From assembly GCA_036245805.1 (NCBI GenBank), contig BTRK01000002.1:44250661-44314660 (forward strand): 64,000 nucleotides of DNA. Reading direction: 5' to 3'. Source of the DNA: Pristionchus mayeri. Taxonomy: Eukaryota; Nematoda; Chromadorea; Rhabditida; Neodiplogasteridae. Every line of letters starts with the position of its first letter. Within the stretch, counting starts at the first letter, position 1. Below are positions 49,403-64,000 of the stretch, piece after piece. The translations under genes were made by a program, and so were the position numbers. The notes under the pieces were generated by a model. It saw only the letters and a program-made list of their open reading frames with translations. It did not search any database and was not told where the DNA came from.

Positions 49403-52400
49403 ATGAATGTGACTGAAGATCTAACGGACGATTGCAACGTGAGCGAAATAGTGGACGCACGGTATGTCAATTTTAAGTTTCTGTGTAGATCTGCTCCATG
49501 AATCTTCATCGGAAAATATGGTGGAAAAATGAAAACCAGTGCACATAAATGTAATTGATAAGCATGTAGTGAGCAAGTGTTGTCGACGAAATTGAGGGAG
49601 AATACAAAATGCATCTGAATATCTATGTGGAGAAAACAACTATCCTTTCTTGGGAGCTCTTTTAGCCAGAATTACTGGACGTGTCTTAATCAAATACAGT
49701 TCCTGCGAGGGGAATGGACTGAAGGAGTATTGAGTAGAGAAAGCTTGTCAATCGAATTATCATTTCGAAATCGCAGGCTGTACATGGCAATCGGAGGCAC
49801 TTCGTTGAGTGTCGTCTCTTTATTCTGCAACGCACTCGTTAGTTCGATCCGAAATTCGTTGAAAATTGTATTCTCAGATAGCGATCGTGCTGATGCGTTC
49901 CTCGCACAACCATTTCTTTTTCTTCGCACTTTTGGCGATAAGGTACTGAATTCATTCTCTTTCGTATACACATGTATGTTTCGTATTTTAGTGACACATT
50001 TCTTTCGGTGATGTACGGACCAGTGATCGCAATGGAAATCATCAAAGATGTAATTCGGGTAGGCTCATCTTATTCTCTCTCTCTTTTGTTTTCCATTTCT
50101 TCATTCAATAGCGTGACTGGAAGTCGGAAATGGTTCCTTCCAACTGTTTGACATCATCTGGAATATTGACATTGTCTCGTAAACAGAACAAGTCGCTTTA
50201 CGAAAAATGTGTTTCCAATCAGTCGCCGAGGAATGCATTGAGGGCTCAATCGCTCCCACGCATTGAGGAATTGAATTATAAAATGTTTTGGTCATTTAAT
50301 CTTTCTAAACCAAAACACAGGCCAATCATGCTGGGGTGTATGGGAGTTTTACCTTACTAAAAAGAAAACAACACTACGTCACATTCCTCCTTCCACCATG
50401 GGCGATTACAATATCAGATTTCACCAACCATCGCATTCCTCGTGATTTTCACAATATCTAAAGTTTCAGCCTTTTCACGCTTTCATTTGTGGCATATCAA
50501 ATTTCAAAGAAAATAATTCGCTCAGGCGGAAGTGCGGCACTTATGAACCTTTGATTATTAGTCTGGACAAGCTAGTTTCTCCCCAATTACTCGCGTGACT
50601 TGAAATTTGAGGGCGCGATCGCTGAAAGAGGCAATTAGAGCTCGACAGTCAGGGAACTTCTTTAGCATTAGGCGTAACGCCAAATTCGAGAAACATTTTT
50701 AATAAAGCCGGATTCGGATAAAATATGGGCATGAAATAAGCGATCTTCAGGAAGTATGGCTGAATCGGATCTTTTGGAATTATATGCCGTCTCTTCTCAC
50801 AGCGTGCAACATCTCGATGACATTTTCAACCTTCCTTATAATTCTCGCTACTACGGAAAGGCCAGTGTTTTCCATTCCAAATGTTGTATTAATGCTAGAG
50901 AATTAAGATTTTTGATAACGATGAAATCGACGCGATTGCGATGGTTTCGTACGCATCGAGGTCTTCTTGCTGGTGGAGCCTTCATCCTAGCTTGTCTCCT
51001 AAAAGGAGGATTGTTGTGGGAATTTGAAGTGAGTCCTCCGCTTCCACTGCTTTCCAGGAAACCTATTTGGACGGCTCACTAAACCCACTTGAAACCATTG
51101 AAGTTTCGTGGGAGTATGGTGGGTCCTTCCTACGGTAATCCAGCCTTCTCAACGTAGTTTCCTGGGAGTTTACGGAAAGTTATTCCAAGGAAAATTGAAC
51201 GATTTTGCCAAATTTCCGTGGGGTCACAATGAAAAATGAAAATATTAATTGCTCATTGTATCAATAGATGTAGAGAAAAGTGAAAGGACAAGTGTTATTC
51301 GTTTAAACTCATGTTATTGCAAGTTCTCGTTACTCTCCCTTCCGTGAATGCAACCTGAAAGAGAGGATCAGATTTCCTTATTATCGTGAGAATGCTCCAC
51401 GAGATCAAATAAAGCTATGCGAGATCAGTAACTTATTCATGTGGCGATTCTAAAATTCTGTGTACTCTAAAAGTAGGTTTTATTGTTTAACAAGGGAACG
51501 GTAACCGGCGCCCGTAAAATTATTCTATGTGACCTATTGAGGCTTCATCCTGACCCTAGGAACATCCGAAATCGTTTTTAAAAAAGTACTCAAAAATTTG
51601 GTTAGCTTGAACACTCAATACACGCTGTAGGGGTATAGCAGCAAGCTGAGACAGATCCGGCGTTTCCTGTGATAAATGTTTGTTGGTTTTTCAAGCTTAT
51701 TACATTTTTTGAGCACTTTTTGAAGAACGATTTCAGATGTGTACGGGGTCCGGATGGAGCCACACTAGGTCGCATCGCATTATTTTACGGGCTTCAGTTA
51801 CCATTCCCTTGTAAGCTTTTCACATATGTATGTGAACAGAAATATGTTGACAAAGAGTCGGAATAAAATTCAACAAAAAATTCTGGGAAATTGCAATTAT
51901 AACATTATTAAATCGGAGACGATTGCAGATGTATTTTTTCATCCAATCGAGCCTCAGATTCCGCTCGTATCCCTTCATTCTTTCTCTCTTCCCTCATTAC
52001 CCATTAGCCCTTTCATTTTCTCTAATGGGCCTGCTCCTTCATATAATAATATTTCTCCATCACTCTTCATATTTTTGCCTGCCGGCGTGTGAAATGTCAA
52101 TGGAGCAATTTCACATTACCGAGATTAGATTACGAGTCGATTCGCGAAAGACAATTCTAGTGTGCAAATTAGGTAATAAAAAGTGCTATGAGTAAAATAT
52201 TATACATTTCGATGGATTGTTGTTAGAACAAAAAATATATTCCTCAAATTGGTCCATGGGGGAACATTCGATTATACTGGAGACTACCTCATAAGGTGTT
52301 ATAGGCCCCATGGGAACGCACGGGGCGAGTTCCATTCCTTCTTTTCCTCCTCAACCCATGACTATTAAATTTGTTTTGCAGAATTCTCCATGTTAGGGAT

Positions 52401-55400
52401 CAGCGATCCCTAACTAGTGGAGGCCTTTTCGAGCGTCAAAGACGTTTAGAATTTGATTTAAAATCTGTTTTATATATAGGCAATTCTGAGTAGCGGTTGT
52501 ATATCGGCAAGGTTATTCGGCTGTTAAAGGAGGAGTAAACTCAAACGCGCGCCCGGTTGAAATATGTTTCAATTTGGAGGAGAACTCTCTTCAATTCGCG
52601 TGTTCTCTCGCTCGTTGCCTGAGCTTTCCCTGATTTGGCTCCCCGCCAACTACCGATAGCGCTGTTCGGAATGGAAATATCAGTGTGAAAATTTCGGAGC
52701 TTCTTATCGTTGGGGAGTTCTACGCCGTGGTTGAGAAAGCTTCAGAAATTGAATTTTGCCTTTGCTCCATCGTTAATGGTAAAAAGACAACTATTGTCCT
52801 ACTAGTGTACAAGACGGGCACTTAGCCTCAAAGCACCATTTCTTAACTTTTAACTTTTATTAATGATATTAACGCTTTAAGATGCTGCATAAGGAAGAGT
52901 GTTCTGGTACTCTACGCGAAAGAGAAATATCTCTGACCAACCTCTCGCATAATCTGCTCTATGGACGGTACTTCAAGTTTTATACGAGGAACATCTGTAC
53001 GGTTAGTTTTAAATATATAATAAATACATCATAGATTTTGTTTTCTAATGAAGAGTTGTAAAATACTATCGCTTGCAGGTGCTATTTCCCTTCATCTTCC
53101 TTATTTTCCTCAATCTCTACATCGTGCTCACTCTTAGAAAGCAGCAACGGGCCGCAGCTCTCTTCAGATTTGCGACCTCTCGCCATAAAGTCAGATTTCC
53201 AATGGTGCTTTGCTTTGTGCCGCGTATCCCTGGAAATTACGATGGCACATCACAGCGAAACATCCTCTCACTCTCACGCAATTCTCACACTTTTGTTAAA
53301 GCGCGAATCACAATCACAAATCACGAATCACACGTTCTGTCTATAAGTTTGGGAAATATTCCTTTACATTAAAGATCGATACAAGAACAGAGACCGCCAC
53401 AAAGGTTAGTTAAAAAGAGCAAAGCAATATTAAATGAGCTTTGATCTTTTGCACACCAGCTAAGTTCTTTCTTAGTCTTCCCAACTAACTCCCTCTGTAT
53501 ACCTACGCGGGTCCCTACCAAAACGTCCCCCTCTCCCTCTGGCAGTCCCCGCCTCTCTAATCAACTTTTGAAGTTTTAATTACACAACTGAATTAATATT
53601 GGTTTAACAATAATTATCGCATTTGATAGTATAGCGAAGTTTCTGTGAGTCTGAGCTCTTAGGCATCAACATACAAAAGATAGAACAGCTCTAGCTCTTT
53701 AATAATCAAAAAAGAACGAAGCTTTTAAACCAATATTAATTCAGTTATGTAATTAAAACTTCAAAAGTTGATTAGAGAGGCGGGGACTGCCAGAGGGAGA
53801 GGGGGGACGTTTTGGTATGGACCCTACCCACGCTACCCTACCCTTCTCTTGGTTGGTGTCCTTTCTGGTGCTAGTGCATTTTTCTGTTGTGCAGCTGTTT
53901 CCAAAATGTCGTCACCACTCTGCACAACCCACACAGTGCAATCACAGTGCACATTGTCATGCGCTGCTAGCATACCAATTCTGTCGTTTCTATAACAGCC
54001 TGCTCTGCTCCTCGTGATCAATCTTTCGAGCATATATGAAAGAACGATCACGCGGAATGAATAGAGCTGAAAGCTGAATTTGTCAAGGTTTCCGACTAGT
54101 CTTTACTTATGATATTGCAGCTACAAGTACGCAGCGCTACGCGACTTACGGTGTTGATCGTGTGCTCGTTTCTCGTTTCGAACGCTCTCAACGTTGCCAT
54201 CACAGTGGGCGAATTCTGGGATATGGAGTGGATGGATGCACACTATGAAGTAAATAAGTGGCTCATGCTATAGAATATACATATTTCAAATATGTTAAAG
54301 TTAGTTTCCGATCTACTTATGAGAGAAATTAAATTAGGGTTGAGTTTATAGTTGAAAATCTAGAGCGATTTATAGAGTCCTCGGCATTACCAGTCTGTCA
54401 CTCTGGTAAGAGGCTCTAAGTTCTAGTTCCCGGCTCATGCATTTCCTATTGAGCTCTCTGCCTACCGCGAAAGAAAATAACAGAGACTGTCTCTCAGATA
54501 GAATCACTTTCTTGAGGGATATATGAATGCGAAAAGGTCCAATTAATTATGAGAGACTTTTGAGCCTGTGAACTATATATTTATGAAGATCTCGATATTT
54601 TAGGAAAGTGCGAAAAATAGAAATCGCACGAAATGTGCCGCATGTAGAAATCCATGAGGCTAGCTCGTCAATCATTTCTGGACTAATCTAGACTGTCCGC
54701 TATAAAGGATATAATATATCAATAGTTCAAACAAGCGCAAACGCCAGCTCATTATTTCACCCGAGTAACAATCCAATTCGGACCCATCGATAAATTATAA
54801 AATTTCATCTGAATACGGTAATACGCACAAAATTGAGCGCACTAGTAATATCGTACATATTAGCAAAATAGGAACGGCACAGAGCCGCACCGGGTTAATT
54901 TCACTTTTTGGAGTAATTGCGCATGCGCAAATATGGAAGCTGTGATTGTGCTCATAATTTTTATCATGGTCGATTTGCCGGAATCTGCCCGGACATGCTC
55001 GGTAAATTATAGCGGGAAATCGACAAATCAAACACATGCGATTTTTGGAAAACTCACCGACTTTGGCGAGCTTTACAATATACAGTAATCGCACCATCAT
55101 TCTTTGCTTTCGATTTATCGATTTCTAGCCATAACTGACCGGGCATATCCGGGTCGATTCCGGCAAATCGGCCATGATATAAATTATGGGCACAATTACA
55201 GCTTCCAAATTTGCGTATTCGCAAATACTCCAAAAAGTGAAATTTAAAGAATGTTCATAGAATGGTTCGATGCTATCTGCAATTCCAGTGGTACGAGTAT
55301 GCTACGGACTTCGTCTCAGTCATGTACATCTTCGTGTGCGCGACGCGTCTACTCGTTTACGTAGCATGTAATGAGGAAATCAGGTAGTTGCGAGCAAGTT

Positions 55401-56573
55401 TACCCATTATAACAATTTAATTTTGAGAAACGAAGTGTATGATTTTCTTTGCGGCCGCAACTCTTACAATCGGAAAGGATTCCGCAAACAAAGTAACACG
55501 TAAGTCCAATTCACCAGTTCTCTTTGTTTTCATTTACAAGAAAACTTATTTCATCTCTCATTTAGCATACCATATTTGGGTTAATTTATTTGAACCTAGT
55601 GGTATAACTCAAAACCAAGTGCCATAAATTTTGCGGAGGGTCTGTTGAGAGAAAAGGTTCCCACTAGCAAAATTTTGGGATGGAGTTTGACAGATGCGTG
55701 CTTTGCTTGATCTTCGTTTTCTTAGCCCTTGTTGCAGTTTTGAATGCACGGTTGCATTTTGAACCGCTGTTAACACTCGCCCTAAGCCCAGTACCTAAGT
55801 GTTAATCTGAAATTTCTATAAGAAACAGGGTCTCGTGTTGTGTTCATTCTTATCGTAGTCTTATGGCTAATTTATTAAATTGCTTCAAAAGGCGAGATCC
55901 TAATTTGTACTGCCTAAACAGCGTATTATTCTTCATTCCAAAAATGCACTGTATTCTGGGGGTAACTTTTCGCGTTAGTTTTCAGGAAAACTGATGCCGC
56001 GGGCATACAATTTGAGTGTGCTACATTTCATTCCTCTTGTATCTAATGGATCCACGTGGCATTTCTCACACTCTCTCGTCACATTTTTTTCCATGAATTC
56101 TATAAAAGTATGAATTAAACAATAAATGAAAAATTACAAAAAAGTGGTTCTTCTCCGGTTCTTACTCCATGGCATTTATTTGTCCATCCATGAAAACACG
56201 ATCTGCACGTGATAGATATGTTGACAAGTTGAATTGATTTGAAGGCATTCTTATATTTTAAAAGACACTTTTTCAACAGACATTTTAATTATCGATTTAA
56301 GTCATAAGCTAATCGTTACAGCACATCAAAGGGCACATCGGATCTGGACTCAATTGCTCTGACAATCGCACGACGATTGATCGGATCTGACCTAACAGAG
56401 CCAACTGAAGACGCTACTGAGCCACATGGTGAGAACCTCGAATGTATAAAATGATTTAGGAAAAGGTCATCAAACATCGTAATGCTGGTAGTTTTCCAGA
56501 GGTGACCGATGGCAAATCGCACGCAATTGTGATCGCCAATGGCTACACGAACTGCAAAACAGACAATGTCTGA
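49403..56573 (+). CDS. Class A peptide GPCR, FMRFamide-receptor-like
   Basis: Twelve exons in continuous phase: 49403-49461, 49777-49837, 49878-49942, 49992-50058, 50751-50860, 50908-51028, 52882-53001, 53079-53189, 54121-54249, 55289-55383, 56322-56428, 56500-56573; 372 residues. The N-terminus has two N-glycosylation sites (NVT, NVS). TM1 GGTSLSVVSLFCNALIAIVL, ICL1 MRSSHN, TM2 ISDTFLSVMYGPVIAM, TM3 SLLTACNISMTFSTFLIILA ending in TERF where DRY is usual, TM4 LLAGGAFILACLLKGGLL, ECL2 with one Cys, TM5 VLFPFIFLIFLNLYIVL, TM6 LTVLIVCSFLVSNALNVAIT, TM7 FVSVMYIFVCATRLLVYVAC followed by NEEI, without NPxxY. The pattern fits nematode FMRFamide/neuropeptide receptors. The intron after 50860 needs a GC donor. 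Several introns carry inverted repeats. Ligand unknown. Confidence 0.88.
51489..51819. mobile_element. Inverted-repeat (MITE-like) element, copy 2
   Basis: Ends TTAACAAGGGAACGGTAACC and, on the other strand, CTTACAAGGGAATGGTAACT bound two arms of about 150 bases. The element is uninterrupted, unlike the related copy at 1285-1757. The centre includes CAGCAAGCTGAGACAGATCC. It lies in the GPCR intron 51029-52881. Confidence 0.8.
52522..52780. repeat. TTAAAGGAGG-ended element, copy 3
   Basis: Starts TTAAAGGAGGAGTAAACTC and shares GTGAAAATTTC and CTTATCGTTGGGGA with the copy at 45787-46042. The right terminus has diverged. It is in the same GPCR intron as the element at 51489. Confidence 0.55.
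53510..53826. mobile_element. Inverted-repeat element with about 95-base arms
   Basis: The left arm GGGTCCCTACCAAAACGTCC continues to ATTAATATTGGTTTA. The right arm repeats it in reverse, from TAAACCAATATTAATTCAG to GGTATGGACCC, with very few mismatches. The middle of about 120 bases is unrelated. It lies in the GPCR intron 53190-54120. Confidence 0.85.
54897..55245. mobile_element. Inverted-repeat element with about 95-base arms
   Basis: AATTTCACTTTTTGGAGTAA on the left is mirrored by ACTCCAAAAAGTGAAATTT on the right. Inner blocks GATTTGCCGGAATC and GATTCCGGCAAATC also pair. It lies in the GPCR intron 54250-55288, ending about 45 bases before the TM7 exon. Confidence 0.8.
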
Positions 56574-58264
56574 TATATATATCTCACTATTAATATATTA
56601 ACTTTTTCCGAAACGTATATTTTCCAAACCTTCCACCCTCCGGATGATGCTCCTCCTACTGACCTTCCATGACCTTCCATGCTCCCGATGAACTCAATTG
56701 TGATAATAATATTACATGTTTCCTAGGCCACACTCAATGCTTTCGGCACAATCAATCGATTCGAAGCACGTGTTCGTTGCTTAGTTAATAGTATTTCAGT
56801 GTGATATTGTTTCAAAAATATATATCGATTGAATGTATCTATCGCAATCGTTGATATCCAATCAACTTCCTACCTATCGGCAGCTCGTATTCTTTTACCC
56901 GCCACTCTGTCTCTCCTCCCTGCTCTCTTCATTTTCCCACTCTCTTTGCTGGGTGCTCTAGCACTCAACATTCTCTACTCTCTCTCTATTCACTGTCCTT
57001 TCATTTACGATTATCGGAGACCCGCCTCTCATGCTCAGATAAGGACGATCAGTTGTTCCCTTTTCACCATTCATTTCCGCATGATTTTCTGCGAAGGCTG
57101 GTAAACGCGTCATCCTTTATCGATTACTCCAAAGATGTTCTATCCTCCGACCAGATTGGATTTTTTTATTTAGATAAAGTCTTTTCCCAATGTAATCTTG
57201 AACGTGTTTGTGGTAGGTTAGAGTATGTTTTTAATCAGTTAGAGAATAGTATAAATTGCACTGAACATAATATAAATCCATTTTTTTATTACTCATCACT
57301 TCTCGGTGGTCATTGTTTAAAGATCATCCTCATCAAATCTCTTATCACTAAACTCGAAAATATTTGTTACCACTCCTCATCCCCTCTCTTTCTTCTCTCC
57401 TCCTTGTTTATGACCGACCTCTTTACACATTATTACGCGCACTCTTGTGCTGATTTCCGAATGTCATTGACCGTGTCAGATAGTTCCGTAGTTAAAACAC
57501 ATATGAATAATACGAAGGTCTCTTTATCATCGCAATTGCTAAAGTTGATTTCACTTTCATGATATTTCCATCTCATTCTCATGAATTCTCTGGCCAACAA
57601 CAGGTCAATGTCTTCTCTCAATATTCGTGAGATCTCATGATGGTTTGATCTCTATCCGTTCTTCTCACTTCCTGGCGTGGTTATTTGGGAAAAGGACGCC
57701 GTATGAGTAAGATGAGAGTGCAAATTCTCTTCCTCAACTTGCCTAGTTTTCCTCCTGACATTAAGTCTGTAAGTCCGTACCATCTGCCATCTGTCTAAAT
57801 GAGAGTAACGGACCTCGTACTTTGCTCCCAGTGTATCAAACTATCTGCGCACCTATTTGTGATACTTGGACGTTCTATGTTCTTGATCACAGGGTACACA
57901 CCCTCTCATCAACCGGAAGCAGAGGACGTTGTTCTTCTCTTTATCTCTAAAGAATACGGAAGATTGAGTGCTTTGCTTTGCATATATTTAATTTATTTAT
58001 CGAAAAAAATTGTTCTCATTTCTGGAATTCACTATACAAATATTTGTTGTTTTTCATCAGGAGAAAATATGCAGTTTGAATTAAGTTCTCACTGCATATT
58101 TCATTATATTGTTTGTCTCATCCTCTCATCGTATTCTGATCTCTCATTTCATAATATAATTCTGCACTCATTTCGCATCTTTTCTGTTTTCCTGAGCGGT
58201 TTCGTGGTTATTTTCCTTTTCATCATTACATATATATATATATATCACAAATTTCAGAGCAGAA
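56574..58264. other. Pyrimidine-rich intergenic region before glycerol kinase
   Basis: It contains two plus-strand frames of 169 codons (57053-57562) and 161 codons (57799-58284). Both are explained by the low purine content of this strand, and neither has a recognisable motif or splice-consistent neighbours. A short (AT)n run lies at 58229-58245. The glycerol kinase promoter presumably lies here. Confidence 0.5.
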
Positions 58265-63958
<5,694 letters not shown>

Positions 63959-64000
63959 GTGCACAAACATTTTACAACTATGAATCATTGTGCAATTAAT

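Noticed and set aside
50112..50200. Extra GPCR exon (RDWKSEMVPSNC)
   Set aside because: It would lengthen the TM2-TM3 loop with non-family sequence; the exons on either side already join in phase.
57053..57562. Plus-strand open frame of 169 codons before glycerol kinase
   Set aside because: The strand is pyrimidine-rich, which depletes stop codons; no motif, no splice-consistent neighbours and composition rich in Ser/Leu/Phe.

Overview
The window is animal nuclear DNA, most likely from a nematode. All genes are split into many short exons. Introns range from about 40 to about 3,500 bases, and many of the longer ones carry inverted-repeat elements. Acceptor-like sites 0 to 8 bases upstream of three start codons fit spliced-leader trans-splicing. 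I cannot name the species. Exons were joined by hand, using GT/GC-AG sites, continuous reading phase and family conservation.

Layout. (1) 1-11409, plus strand: the C-terminal half (about 836 residues) of a RIC1-type Golgi exchange factor subunit, whose N-terminal beta-propeller part lies left of the window. (2) 13395-26535, minus strand: a complete Dishevelled gene of 29 exons with DIX, PDZ and DEP domains and the conserved C-terminal tail. It contains a large phase-symmetric exon coding a 297-residue charged insert between DIX and PDZ. (3) 32220-34716, plus: a predicted secreted glutamine-rich coiled-coil protein of 285 residues. (4) 35182-36425, plus: a GILT-type thiol reductase, first exon not found. 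(5) 36983 to about 42233, minus: a protein with three Ly6/three-finger-like cysteine modules and a GPI-type tail. (6) 49403-56573, plus: a complete 372-residue class A GPCR resembling FMRFamide-type receptors. (7) 58265 to the right edge, plus: glycerol kinase, 434 residues seen, 3' end outside.

Intergenic space: 11410-13394 holds a 909-base mariner-like element. 26536-32219 separates the divergent Dishevelled and secreted-protein genes. 42911-49402 is a gene-poor stretch with repeats and homopolymer runs. 56574-58264 is pyrimidine-rich and appears empty. Inverted-repeat elements, a tRNA-derived SINE, other tRNA-like heads and poly-G/C tracts are scattered through the window, mostly in introns.

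The genes do not form one pathway. They look like an ordinary syntenic neighbourhood, with RIC1, Dishevelled and glycerol kinase possibly matching C. elegans chromosome II. The points I find most unusual are the 891-nt Dishevelled cassette exon, five GC-AG introns among about 112 inferred, and the three-module Ly6 protein.
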